Shown in pieces: positions 46,722-59,500 of a stretch of 64,000 bases of DNA; position 1 is the stretch's first letter; each line of letters begins with the position of its first letter. The notes under the pieces are model-generated. The model had not been told where the DNA came from and made no database searches. It was given only the letters and a program-made list of their open reading frames with translations. A program made the position numbers and the translations under genes. Source of the DNA: Vigna angularis (Eukaryota > Streptophyta > Magnoliopsida > Fabales > Fabaceae); NCBI RefSeq assembly GCF_016808095.1, contig NC_068979.1:31429819-31493818 (forward strand), given 5' to 3'.

Positions 46722-47556
46722 TTAGGGGTTAGGGGTTTGGGTTTAGGGGGTTTGGGGTCTGGGGTCTGGGGTCTGGGGTCTGGGGTCTGGGGTCTGGGGT
46801 CTGGGGTCTGGGGTCTGGGGTTTGGGGTCTGGGGTCTGGGGTCTGGGGTCTGGGGTCTAGGGTCTAGGGTCTAGGGTCTATGGTCTAGGGTCCAGGTGCT
46901 AGGGTCTTTGCTCTAGGGTCTTTTAGGCTCTAGGGTTGGTTTAGGCTCTAGGGCCTTTTAGGGTTTAGGCTCTAGGGTTTTTCAGGGTTCAGGGTTTTTC
47001 ACGGTTCAAGGTTTTTAATGGGTTTAGGGTTTTTAATGGGTTCAGAGTTCAGGGTTCAGGGTTTTTCACGGTTCAAGGTTTTTAATGGGTTTAGGGTTTT
47101 TAATGGGTTCAGAGTTCAGGGTTCAGGGTTCAGGGTTCAGGGTTCAAGGTTCAGGATTTAGGGTTCAGGGTTCAGGGTTAAAAGTTCAGGGTTCAGGGTT
47201 TAGGGTTCAGGGTTCAGGGTTCAAGGTTAAGGGTTCAGGGTTATGGGTTCAGGGTTCAGGTTGCCGGGTTCAAGGTTAAGGGTTTAGGGTTTAGGGTTTA
47301 GGGTTGGGGGTGTAGGGGTTGGGGGTTTAGGGTTGAGGGTTGGGGGTTGGGGGTTGGGGGGTTGAGGGTAGAGGGTTGAGGGTTGAGGGTTGAGGGTGGA
47401 GGGTTGAGGGTTTAGGGTTGGGGGTTTAGGGTTGGGGGTTGAGGGTTGGGGGTTGAGGGTTCAGAGTTGAGGGTTCAGAGTTGAGGGTTTAGAGTTGAGG
47501 GGTTCGGGTTTCGGGGTTGGCGTAAGGGTTTGGGGTTTCGGGTTTGGGGTTTGGGG
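46722..47556 (+). repeat. Telomere-variant repeat zone
   Basis: Zones of variant heptamers lie in the same strand sense as the telomere. TCTGGGG is nearly perfect from 46,758 to about 46,857, with one TTTGGGG. TCTAGGG follows to about 46,900, then degenerate CTCTAGGG / GGGTTTTTCA DNA with a duplicated segment (46,990-47,045 and 47,058-47,115). TTCAGGG runs from about 47,100 to 47,260, then TTGAGGG / TTGGGGG to 47,500. Pure TTTAGGG starts at 47,557. Confidence 0.9.
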
Positions 47557-50500
47557 TTTAGGGTTTAGGGTTTAGGGTTTAGGGTTTAGGGTTTAGGGTT
47601 TAGGGTTTAGGGTTTAGGGTTTAGGGTTTAGGGTTTAGGGTTTAGGGTTTAGGGTTTAGGGTTTAGGGTTTAGGGTTTAGGGTTTAGGGTTTAGGGTTTA
47701 GGGTTTAGGGTTTAGGGTTTAGGGTTTAGGGTTTAGGGTTTAGGGTTTAGGGTTTAGGGTTTAGGGTTTAGGGTTTAGGGTTTAGGGTTTAGGGTTTAGG
47801 GTTTAGGGTTTAGGGTTTAGGGTTTAGGGTTTAGGGTTTAGGGTTTAGGGTTTAGGGTTTAGGGTTTAGGGTTTAGGGTTTAGGGTTTAGGGTTTAGGGT
47901 TTAGGGTTTAGGGTTTAGGGTTTAGGGTTTAGGGTTTAGGGTTTAGGGTTTAGGGTTTAGGGTTTAGGGTTTAGGGTTTAGGGTTTAGGGTTTAGGGTTT
48001 AGGGTTTAGGGTTTAGGGTTTAGGGTTTAGGGTTTAGGGTTTAGGGTTTAGGGTTTAGGGTTTAGGGTTTAGGGTTTAGGGTTTAGGGTTTAGGGTTTAG
48101 GGTTTAGGGTTTAGGGTTTAGGGTTTAGGGTTTAGGGTTTAGGGTTTAGGGTTTAGGGTTTAGGGTTTAGGGTTTAGGGTTTAGGGTTTAGGGTTTAGGG
48201 TTTAGGGTTTAGGGTTTAGGGTTTAGGGTTTAGGGTTTAGGGTTTAGGGTTTAGGGTTTAGGGTTTAGGGTTTAGGGTTTAGGGTTTAGGGTTTAGGGTT
48301 TAGGGTTTAGGGTTTAGGGTTTAGGGTTTAGGGTTTAGGGTTTAGGGTTTAGGGTTTAGGGTTTAGGGTTTAGGGTTTAGGGTTTAGGGTTTAGGGTTTA
48401 GGGTTTAGGGTTTAGGGTTTAGGGTTTAGGGTTTAGGGTTTAGGGTTTAGGGTTTAGGGTTTAGGGTTTAGGGTTTAGGGTTTAGGGTTTAGGGTTTAGG
48501 GTTTAGGGTTTAGGGTTTAGGGTTTAGGGTTTAGGGTTTAGGGTTTAGGGTTTAGGGTTTAGGGTTTAGGGTTTAGGGTTTAGGGTTTAGGGTTTAGGGT
48601 TTAGGGTTTAGGGTTTAGGGTTTAGGGTTTAGGGTTTAGGGTTTAGGGTTTAGGGTTTAGGGTTTAGGGTTTAGGGTTTAGGGTTTAGGGTTTAGGGTTT
48701 AGGGTTTAGGGTTTAGGGTTTAGGGTTTAGGGTTTAGGGTTTAGGGTTTAGGGTTTAGGGTTTAGGGTTTAGGGTTTAGGGTTTAGGGTTTAGGGTTTAG
48801 GGTTTAGGGTTTAGGGTTTAGGGTTTAGGGTTTAGGGTTTAGGGTTTAGGGTTTAGGGTTTAGGGTTTAGGGTTTAGGGTTTAGGGTTTAGGGTTTAGGG
48901 TTTAGGGTTTAGGGTTTAGGGTTTAGGGTTTAGGGTTTAGGGTTTAGGGTTTAGGGTTTAGGGTTTAGGGTTTAGGGTTTAGGGTTTAGGGTTTAGGGTT
49001 TAGGGTTTAGGGTTTAGGGTTTAGGGTTTAGGGTTTAGGGTTTAGGGTTTAGGGTTTAGGGTTTAGGGTTTAGGGTTTAGGGTTTAGGGTTTAGGGTTTA
49101 GGGTTTAGGGTTTAGGGTTTAGGGTTTAGGGTTTAGGGTTTAGGGTTTAGGGTTTAGGGTTTAGGGTTTAGGGTTTAGGGTTTAGGGTTTAGGGTTTAGG
49201 GTTTAGGGTTTAGGGTTTAGGGTTTAGGGTTTAGGGTTTAGGGTTTAGGGTTTAGGGTTTAGGGTTTAGGGTTTAGGGTTTAGGGTTTAGGGTTTAGGGT
49301 TTAGGGTTTAGGGTTTAGGGTTTAGGGTTTAGGGTTTAGGGTTTAGGGTTTAGGGTTTAGGGTTTAGGGTTTAGGGTTTAGGGTTTAGGGTTTAGGGTTT
49401 AGGGTTTAGGGTTTAGGGTTTAGGGTTTAGGGTTTAGGGTTTAGGGTTTAGGGTTTAGGGTTTAGGGTTTAGGGTTTAGGGTTTAGGGTTTAGGGTTTAG
49501 GGTTTAGGGTTTAGGGTTTAGGGTTTAGGGTTTAGGGTTTAGGGTTTAGGGTTTAGGGTTTAGGGTTTAGGGTTTAGGGTTTAGGGTTTAGGGTTTAGGG
49601 TTTAGGGTTTAGGGTTTAGGGTTTAGGGTTTAGGGTTTAGGGTTTAGGGTTTAGGGTTTAGGGTTTAGGGTTTAGGGTTTAGGGTTTAGGGTTTAGGGTT
49701 TAGGGTTTAGGGTTTAGGGTTTAGGGTTTAGGGTTTAGGGTTTAGGGTTTAGGGTTTAGGGTTTAGGGTTTAGGGTTTAGGGTTTAGGGTTTAGGGTTTA
49801 GGGTTTAGGGTTTAGGGTTTAGGGTTTAGGGTTTAGGGTTTAGGGTTTAGGGTTTAGGGTTTAGGGTTTAGGGTTTAGGGTTTAGGGTTTAGGGTTTAGG
49901 GTTTAGGGTTTAGGGTTTAGGGTTTAGGGTTTAGGGTTTAGGGTTTAGGGTTTAGGGTTTAGGGTTTAGGGTTTAGGGTTTAGGGTTTAGGGTTTAGGGT
50001 TTAGGGTTTAGGGTTTAGGGTTTAGGGTTTAGGGTTTAGGGTTTAGGGTTTAGGGTTTAGGGTTTAGGGTTTAGGGTTTAGGGTTTAGGGTTTAGGGTTT
50101 AGGGTTTAGGGTTTAGGGTTTAGGGTTTAGGGTTTAGGGTTTAGGGTTTAGGGTTTAGGGTTTAGGGTTTAGGGTTTAGGGTTTAGGGTTTAGGGTTTAG
50201 GGTTTAGGGTTTAGGGTTTAGGGTTTAGGGTTTAGGGTTTAGGGTTTAGGGTTTAGGGTTTAGGGTTTAGGGTTTAGGGTTTAGGGTTTAGGGTTTAGGG
50301 TTTAGGGTTTAGGGTTTAGGGTTTAGGGTTTAGGGTTTAGGGTTTAGGGTTTAGGGTTTAGGGTTTAGGGTTTAGGGTTTAGGGTTTAGGGTTTAGGGTT
50401 TAGGGTTTAGGGTTTAGGGTTTAGGGTTTAGGGTTTAGGGTTTAGGGTTTAGGGTTTAGGGTTTAGGGTTTAGGGTTTAGGGTTTAGGGTTTAGGGTTTA

Positions 50501-53500
50501 GGGTTTAGGGTTTAGGGTTTAGGGTTTAGGGTTTAGGGTTTAGGGTTTAGGGTTTAGGGTTTAGGGTTTAGGGTTTAGGGTTTAGGGTTTAGGGTTTAGG
50601 GTTTAGGGTTTAGGGTTTAGGGTTTAGGGTTTAGGGTTTAGGGTTTAGGGTTTAGGGTTTAGGGTTTAGGGTTTAGGGTTTAGGGTTTAGGGTTTAGGGT
50701 TTAGGGTTTAGGGTTTAGGGTTTAGGGTTTAGGGTTTAGGGTTTAGGGTTTAGGGTTTAGGGTTTAGGGTTTAGGGTTTAGGGTTTAGGGTTTAGGGTTT
50801 AGGGTTTAGGGTTTAGGGTTTAGGGTTTAGGGTTTAGGGTTTAGGGTTTAGGGTTTAGGGTTTAGGGTTTAGGGTTTAGGGTTTAGGGTTTAGGGTTTAG
50901 GGTTTAGGGTTTAGGGTTTAGGGTTTAGGGTTTAGGGTTTAGGGTTTAGGGTTTAGGGTTTAGGGTTTAGGGTTTAGGGTTTAGGGTTTAGGGTTTAGGG
51001 TTTAGGGTTTAGGGTTTAGGGTTTAGGGTTTAGGGTTTAGGGTTTAGGGTTTAGGGTTTAGGGTTTAGGGTTTAGGGTTTAGGGTTTAGGGTTTAGGGTT
51101 TAGGGTTTAGGGTTTAGGGTTTAGGGTTTAGGGTTTAGGGTTTAGGGTTTAGGGTTTAGGGTTTAGGGTTTAGGGTTTAGGGTTTAGGGTTTAGGGTTTA
51201 GGGTTTAGGGTTTAGGGTTTAGGGTTTAGGGTTTAGGGTTTAGGGTTTAGGGTTTAGGGTTTAGGGTTTAGGGTTTAGGGTTTAGGGTTTAGGGTTTAGG
51301 GTTTAGGGTTTAGGGTTTAGGGTTTAGGGTTTAGGGTTTAGGGTTTAGGGTTTAGGGTTTAGGGTTTAGGGTTTAGGGTTTAGGGTTTAGGGTTTAGGGT
51401 TTAGGGTTTAGGGTTTAGGGTTTAGGGTTTAGGGTTTAGGGTTTAGGGTTTAGGGTTTAGGGTTTAGGGTTTAGGGTTTAGGGTTTAGGGTTTAGGGTTT
51501 AGGGTTTAGGGTTTAGGGTTTAGGGTTTAGGGTTTAGGGTTTAGGGTTTAGGGTTTAGGGTTTAGGGTTTAGGGTTTAGGGTTTAGGGTTTAGGGTTTAG
51601 GGTTTAGGGTTTAGGGTTTAGGGTTTAGGGTTTAGGGTTTAGGGTTTAGGGTTTAGGGTTTAGGGTTTAGGGTTTAGGGTTTAGGGTTTAGGGTTTAGGG
51701 TTTAGGGTTTAGGGTTTAGGGTTTAGGGTTTAGGGTTTAGGGTTTAGGGTTTAGGGTTTAGGGTTTAGGGTTTAGGGTTTAGGGTTTAGGGTTTAGGGTT
51801 TAGGGTTTAGGGTTTAGGGTTTAGGGTTTAGGGTTTAGGGTTTAGGGTTTAGGGTTTAGGGTTTAGGGTTTAGGGTTTAGGGTTTAGGGTTTAGGGTTTA
51901 GGGTTTAGGGTTTAGGGTTTAGGGTTTAGGGTTTAGGGTTTAGGGTTTAGGGTTTAGGGTTTAGGGTTTAGGGTTTAGGGTTTAGGGTTTAGGGTTTAGG
52001 GTTTAGGGTTTAGGGTTTAGGGTTTAGGGTTTAGGGTTTAGGGTTTAGGGTTTAGGGTTTAGGGTTTAGGGTTTAGGGTTTAGGGTTTAGGGTTTAGGGT
52101 TTAGGGTTTAGGGTTTAGGGTTTAGGGTTTAGGGTTTAGGGTTTAGGGTTTAGGGTTTAGGGTTTAGGGTTTAGGGTTTAGGGTTTAGGGTTTAGGGTTT
52201 AGGGTTTAGGGTTTAGGGTTTAGGGTTTAGGGTTTAGGGTTTAGGGTTTAGGGTTTAGGGTTTAGGGTTTAGGGTTTAGGGTTTAGGGTTTAGGGTTTAG
52301 GGTTTAGGGTTTAGGGTTTAGGGTTTAGGGTTTAGGGTTTAGGGTTTAGGGTTTAGGGTTTAGGGTTTAGGGTTTAGGGTTTAGGGTTTAGGGTTTAGGG
52401 TTTAGGGTTTAGGGTTTAGGGTTTAGGGTTTAGGGTTTAGGGTTTAGGGTTTAGGGTTTAGGGTTTAGGGTTTAGGGTTTAGGGTTTAGGGTTTAGGGTT
52501 TAGGGTTTAGGGTTTAGGGTTTAGGGTTTAGGGTTTAGGGTTTAGGGTTTAGGGTTTAGGGTTTAGGGTTTAGGGTTTAGGGTTTAGGGTTTAGGGTTTA
52601 GGGTTTAGGGTTTAGGGTTTAGGGTTTAGGGTTTAGGGTTTAGGGTTTAGGGTTTAGGGTTTAGGGTTTAGGGTTTAGGGTTTAGGGTTTAGGGTTTAGG
52701 GTTTAGGGTTTAGGGTTTAGGGTTTAGGGTTTAGGGTTTAGGGTTTAGGGTTTAGGGTTTAGGGTTTAGGGTTTAGGGTTTAGGGTTTAGGGTTTAGGGT
52801 TTAGGGTTTAGGGTTTAGGGTTTAGGGTTTAGGGTTTAGGGTTTAGGGTTTAGGGTTTAGGGTTTAGGGTTTAGGGTTTAGGGTTTAGGGTTTAGGGTTT
52901 AGGGTTTAGGGTTTAGGGTTTAGGGTTTAGGGTTTAGGGTTTAGGGTTTAGGGTTTAGGGTTTAGGGTTTAGGGTTTAGGGTTTAGGGTTTAGGGTTTAG
53001 GGTTTAGGGTTTAGGGTTTAGGGTTTAGGGTTTAGGGTTTAGGGTTTAGGGTTTAGGGTTTAGGGTTTAGGGTTTAGGGTTTAGGGTTTAGGGTTTAGGG
53101 TTTAGGGTTTAGGGTTTAGGGTTTAGGGTTTAGGGTTTAGGGTTTAGGGTTTAGGGTTTAGGGTTTAGGGTTTAGGGTTTAGGGTTTAGGGTTTAGGGTT
53201 TAGGGTTTAGGGTTTAGGGTTTAGGGTTTAGGGTTTAGGGTTTAGGGTTTAGGGTTTAGGGTTTAGGGTTTAGGGTTTAGGGTTTAGGGTTTAGGGTTTA
53301 GGGTTTAGGGTTTAGGGTTTAGGGTTTAGGGTTTAGGGTTTAGGGTTTAGGGTTTAGGGTTTAGGGTTTAGGGTTTAGGGTTTAGGGTTTAGGGTTTAGG
53401 GTTTAGGGTTTAGGGTTTAGGGTTTAGGGTTTAGGGTTTAGGGTTTAGGGTTTAGGGTTTAGGGTTTAGGGTTTAGGGTTTAGGGTTTAGGGTTTAGGGT

Positions 53501-56500
53501 TTAGGGTTTAGGGTTTAGGGTTTAGGGTTTAGGGTTTAGGGTTTAGGGTTTAGGGTTTAGGGTTTAGGGTTTAGGGTTTAGGGTTTAGGGTTTAGGGTTT
53601 AGGGTTTAGGGTTTAGGGTTTAGGGTTTAGGGTTTAGGGTTTAGGGTTTAGGGTTTAGGGTTTAGGGTTTAGGGTTTAGGGTTTAGGGTTTAGGGTTTAG
53701 GGTTTAGGGTTTAGGGTTTAGGGTTTAGGGTTTAGGGTTTAGGGTTTAGGGTTTAGGGTTTAGGGTTTAGGGTTTAGGGTTTAGGGTTTAGGGTTTAGGG
53801 TTTAGGGTTTAGGGTTTAGGGTTTAGGGTTTAGGGTTTAGGGTTTAGGGTTTAGGGTTTAGGGTTTAGGGTTTAGGGTTTAGGGTTTAGGGTTTAGGGTT
53901 TAGGGTTTAGGGTTTAGGGTTTAGGGTTTAGGGTTTAGGGTTTAGGGTTTAGGGTTTAGGGTTTAGGGTTTAGGGTTTAGGGTTTAGGGTTTAGGGTTTA
54001 GGGTTTAGGGTTTAGGGTTTAGGGTTTAGGGTTTAGGGTTTAGGGTTTAGGGTTTAGGGTTTAGGGTTTAGGGTTTAGGGTTTAGGGTTTAGGGTTTAGG
54101 GTTTAGGGTTTAGGGTTTAGGGTTTAGGGTTTAGGGTTTAGGGTTTAGGGTTTAGGGTTTAGGGTTTAGGGTTTAGGGTTTAGGGTTTAGGGTTTAGGGT
54201 TTAGGGTTTAGGGTTTAGGGTTTAGGGTTTAGGGTTTAGGGTTTAGGGTTTAGGGTTTAGGGTTTAGGGTTTAGGGTTTAGGGTTTAGGGTTTAGGGTTT
54301 AGGGTTTAGGGTTTAGGGTTTAGGGTTTAGGGTTTAGGGTTTAGGGTTTAGGGTTTAGGGTTTAGGGTTTAGGGTTTAGGGTTTAGGGTTTAGGGTTTAG
54401 GGTTTAGGGTTTAGGGTTTAGGGTTTAGGGTTTAGGGTTTAGGGTTTAGGGTTTAGGGTTTAGGGTTTAGGGTTTAGGGTTTAGGGTTTAGGGTTTAGGG
54501 TTTAGGGTTTAGGGTTTAGGGTTTAGGGTTTAGGGTTTAGGGTTTAGGGTTTAGGGTTTAGGGTTTAGGGTTTAGGGTTTAGGGTTTAGGGTTTAGGGTT
54601 TAGGGTTTAGGGTTTAGGGTTTAGGGTTTAGGGTTTAGGGTTTAGGGTTTAGGGTTTAGGGTTTAGGGTTTAGGGTTTAGGGTTTAGGGTTTAGGGTTTA
54701 GGGTTTAGGGTTTAGGGTTTAGGGTTTAGGGTTTAGGGTTTAGGGTTTAGGGTTTAGGGTTTAGGGTTTAGGGTTTAGGGTTTAGGGTTTAGGGTTTAGG
54801 GTTTAGGGTTTAGGGTTTAGGGTTTAGGGTTTAGGGTTTAGGGTTTAGGGTTTAGGGTTTAGGGTTTAGGGTTTAGGGTTTAGGGTTTAGGGTTTAGGGT
54901 TTAGGGTTTAGGGTTTAGGGTTTAGGGTTTAGGGTTTAGGGTTTAGGGTTTAGGGTTTAGGGTTTAGGGTTTAGGGTTTAGGGTTTAGGGTTTAGGGTTT
55001 AGGGTTTAGGGTTTAGGGTTTAGGGTTTAGGGTTTAGGGTTTAGGGTTTAGGGTTTAGGGTTTAGGGTTTAGGGTTTAGGGTTTAGGGTTTAGGGTTTAG
55101 GGTTTAGGGTTTAGGGTTTAGGGTTTAGGGTTTAGGGTTTAGGGTTTAGGGTTTAGGGTTTAGGGTTTAGGGTTTAGGGTTTAGGGTTTAGGGTTTAGGG
55201 TTTAGGGTTTAGGGTTTAGGGTTTAGGGTTTAGGGTTTAGGGTTTAGGGTTTAGGGTTTAGGGTTTAGGGTTTAGGGTTTAGGGTTTAGGGTTTAGGGTT
55301 TAGGGTTTAGGGTTTAGGGTTTAGGGTTTAGGGTTTAGGGTTTAGGGTTTAGGGTTTAGGGTTTAGGGTTTAGGGTTTAGGGTTTAGGGTTTAGGGTTTA
55401 GGGTTTAGGGTTTAGGGTTTAGGGTTTAGGGTTTAGGGTTTAGGGTTTAGGGTTTAGGGTTTAGGGTTTAGGGTTTAGGGTTTAGGGTTTAGGGTTTAGG
55501 GTTTAGGGTTTAGGGTTTAGGGTTTAGGGTTTAGGGTTTAGGGTTTAGGGTTTAGGGTTTAGGGTTTAGGGTTTAGGGTTTAGGGTTTAGGGTTTAGGGT
55601 TTAGGGTTTAGGGTTTAGGGTTTAGGGTTTAGGGTTTAGGGTTTAGGGTTTAGGGTTTAGGGTTTAGGGTTTAGGGTTTAGGGTTTAGGGTTTAGGGTTT
55701 AGGGTTTAGGGTTTAGGGTTTAGGGTTTAGGGTTTAGGGTTTAGGGTTTAGGGTTTAGGGTTTAGGGTTTAGGGTTTAGGGTTTAGGGTTTAGGGTTTAG
55801 GGTTTAGGGTTTAGGGTTTAGGGTTTAGGGTTTAGGGTTTAGGGTTTAGGGTTTAGGGTTTAGGGTTTAGGGTTTAGGGTTTAGGGTTTAGGGTTTAGGG
55901 TTTAGGGTTTAGGGTTTAGGGTTTAGGGTTTAGGGTTTAGGGTTTAGGGTTTAGGGTTTAGGGTTTAGGGTTTAGGGTTTAGGGTTTAGGGTTTAGGGTT
56001 TAGGGTTTAGGGTTTAGGGTTTAGGGTTTAGGGTTTAGGGTTTAGGGTTTAGGGTTTAGGGTTTAGGGTTTAGGGTTTAGGGTTTAGGGTTTAGGGTTTA
56101 GGGTTTAGGGTTTAGGGTTTAGGGTTTAGGGTTTAGGGTTTAGGGTTTAGGGTTTAGGGTTTAGGGTTTAGGGTTTAGGGTTTAGGGTTTAGGGTTTAGG
56201 GTTTAGGGTTTAGGGTTTAGGGTTTAGGGTTTAGGGTTTAGGGTTTAGGGTTTAGGGTTTAGGGTTTAGGGTTTAGGGTTTAGGGTTTAGGGTTTAGGGT
56301 TTAGGGTTTAGGGTTTAGGGTTTAGGGTTTAGGGTTTAGGGTTTAGGGTTTAGGGTTTAGGGTTTAGGGTTTAGGGTTTAGGGTTTAGGGTTTAGGGTTT
56401 AGGGTTTAGGGTTTAGGGTTTAGGGTTTAGGGTTTAGGGTTTAGGGTTTAGGGTTTAGGGTTTAGGGTTTAGGGTTTAGGGTTTAGGGTTTAGGGTTTAG

Positions 56501-59500
56501 GGTTTAGGGTTTAGGGTTTAGGGTTTAGGGTTTAGGGTTTAGGGTTTAGGGTTTAGGGTTTAGGGTTTAGGGTTTAGGGTTTAGGGTTTAGGGTTTAGGG
56601 TTTAGGGTTTAGGGTTTAGGGTTTAGGGTTTAGGGTTTAGGGTTTAGGGTTTAGGGTTTAGGGTTTAGGGTTTAGGGTTTAGGGTTTAGGGTTTAGGGTT
56701 TAGGGTTTAGGGTTTAGGGTTTAGGGTTTAGGGTTTAGGGTTTAGGGTTTAGGGTTTAGGGTTTAGGGTTTAGGGTTTAGGGTTTAGGGTTTAGGGTTTA
56801 GGGTTTAGGGTTTAGGGTTTAGGGTTTAGGGTTTAGGGTTTAGGGTTTAGGGTTTAGGGTTTAGGGTTTAGGGTTTAGGGTTTAGGGTTTAGGGTTTAGG
56901 GTTTAGGGTTTAGGGTTTAGGGTTTAGGGTTTAGGGTTTAGGGTTTAGGGTTTAGGGTTTAGGGTTTAGGGTTTAGGGTTTAGGGTTTAGGGTTTAGGGT
57001 TTAGGGTTTAGGGTTTAGGGTTTAGGGTTTAGGGTTTAGGGTTTAGGGTTTAGGGTTTAGGGTTTAGGGTTTAGGGTTTAGGGTTTAGGGTTTAGGGTTT
57101 AGGGTTTAGGGTTTAGGGTTTAGGGTTTAGGGTTTAGGGTTTAGGGTTTAGGGTTTAGGGTTTAGGGTTTAGGGTTTAGGGTTTAGGGTTTAGGGTTTAG
57201 GGTTTAGGGTTTAGGGTTTAGGGTTTAGGGTTTAGGGTTTAGGGTTTAGGGTTTAGGGTTTAGGGTTTAGGGTTTAGGGTTTAGGGTTTAGGGTTTAGGG
57301 TTTAGGGTTTAGGGTTTAGGGTTTAGGGTTTAGGGTTTAGGGTTTAGGGTTTAGGGTTTAGGGTTTAGGGTTTAGGGTTTAGGGTTTAGGGTTTAGGGTT
57401 TAGGGTTTAGGGTTTAGGGTTTAGGGTTTAGGGTTTAGGGTTTAGGGTTTAGGGTTTAGGGTTTAGGGTTTAGGGTTTAGGGTTTAGGGTTTAGGGTTTA
57501 GGGTTTAGGGTTTAGGGTTTAGGGTTTAGGGTTTAGGGTTTAGGGTTTAGGGTTTAGGGTTTAGGGTTTAGGGTTTAGGGTTTAGGGTTTAGGGTTTAGG
57601 GTTTAGGGTTTAGGGTTTAGGGTTTAGGGTTTAGGGTTTAGGGTTTAGGGTTTAGGGTTTAGGGTTTAGGGTTTAGGGTTTAGGGTTTAGGGTTTAGGGT
57701 TTAGGGTTTAGGGTTTAGGGTTTAGGGTTTAGGGTTTAGGGTTTAGGGTTTAGGGTTTAGGGTTTAGGGTTTAGGGTTTAGGGTTTAGGGTTTAGGGTTT
57801 AGGGTTTAGGGTTTAGGGTTTAGGGTTTAGGGTTTAGGGTTTAGGGTTTAGGGTTTAGGGTTTAGGGTTTAGGGTTTAGGGTTTAGGGTTTAGGGTTTAG
57901 GGTTTAGGGTTTAGGGTTTAGGGTTTAGGGTTTAGGGTTTAGGGTTTAGGGTTTAGGGTTTAGGGTTTAGGGTTTAGGGTTTAGGGTTTAGGGTTTAGGG
58001 TTTAGGGTTTAGGGTTTAGGGTTTAGGGTTTAGGGTTTAGGGTTTAGGGTTTAGGGTTTAGGGTTTAGGGTTTAGGGTTTAGGGTTTAGGGTTTAGGGTT
58101 TAGGGTTTAGGGTTTAGGGTTTAGGGTTTAGGGTTTAGGGTTTAGGGTTTAGGGTTTAGGGTTTAGGGTTTAGGGTTTAGGGTTTAGGGTTTAGGGTTTA
58201 GGGTTTAGGGTTTAGGGTTTAGGGTTTAGGGTTTAGGGTTTAGGGTTTAGGGTTTAGGGTTTAGGGTTTAGGGTTTAGGGTTTAGGGTTTAGGGTTTAGG
58301 GTTTAGGGTTTAGGGTTTAGGGTTTAGGGTTTAGGGTTTAGGGTTTAGGGTTTAGGGTTTAGGGTTTAGGGTTTAGGGTTTAGGGTTTAGGGTTTAGGGT
58401 TTAGGGTTTAGGGTTTAGGGTTTAGGGTTTAGGGTTTAGGGTTTAGGGTTTAGGGTTTAGGGTTTAGGGTTTAGGGTTTAGGGTTTAGGGTTTAGGGTTT
58501 AGGGTTTAGGGTTTAGGGTTTAGGGTTTAGGGTTTAGGGTTTAGGGTTTAGGGTTTAGGGTTTAGGGTTTAGGGTTTAGGGTTTAGGGTTTAGGGTTTAG
58601 GGTTTAGGGTTTAGGGTTTAGGGTTTAGGGTTTAGGGTTTAGGGTTTAGGGTTTAGGGTTTAGGGTTTAGGGTTTAGGGTTTAGGGTTTAGGGTTTAGGG
58701 TTTAGGGTTTAGGGTTTAGGGTTTAGGGTTTAGGGTTTAGGGTTTAGGGTTTAGGGTTTAGGGTTTAGGGTTTAGGGTTTAGGGTTTAGGGTTTAGGGTT
58801 TAGGGTTTAGGGTTTAGGGTTTAGGGTTTAGGGTTTAGGGTTTAGGGTTTAGGGTTTAGGGTTTAGGGTTTAGGGTTTAGGGTTTAGGGTTTAGGGTTTA
58901 GGGTTTAGGGTTTAGGGTTTAGGGTTTAGGGTTTAGGGTTTAGGGTTTAGGGTTTAGGGTTTAGGGTTTAGGGTTTAGGGTTTAGGGTTTAGGGTTTAGG
59001 GTTTAGGGTTTAGGGTTTAGGGTTTAGGGTTTAGGGTTTAGGGTTTAGGGTTTAGGGTTTAGGGTTTAGGGTTTAGGGTTTAGGGTTTAGGGTTTAGGGT
59101 TTAGGGTTTAGGGTTTAGGGTTTAGGGTTTAGGGTTTAGGGTTTAGGGTTTAGGGTTTAGGGTTTAGGGTTTAGGGTTTAGGGTTTAGGGTTTAGGGTTT
59201 AGGGTTTAGGGTTTAGGGTTTAGGGTTTAGGGTTTAGGGTTTAGGGTTTAGGGTTTAGGGTTTAGGGTTTAGGGTTTAGGGTTTAGGGTTTAGGGTTTAG
59301 GGTTTAGGGTTTAGGGTTTAGGGTTTAGGGTTTAGGGTTTAGGGTTTAGGGTTTAGGGTTTAGGGTTTAGGGTTTAGGGTTTAGGGTTTAGGGTTTAGGG
59401 TTTAGGGTTTAGGGTTTAGGGTTTAGGGTTTAGGGTTTAGGGTTTAGGGTTTAGGGTTTAGGGTTTAGGGTTTAGGGTTTAGGGTTTAGGGTTTAGGGTT

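Noticed and set aside
31111..46725. Many frames of 60-260 codons on both strands, for example 39,744-40,523 (+) and 33,755-34,264 (+)
   Set aside because: They translate CA/TG microsatellite DNA (Thr-His, Cys-Val, Val-Cys repeats) and the inverted module. Overlapping frames stay open on both strands at once, which is a composition effect and not coding.
47085..47279. 64-codon plus-strand frame in the telomere-variant zone
   Set aside because: It comes from TTCAGGG repeats (VQGSGFR peptide) and has no coding support.
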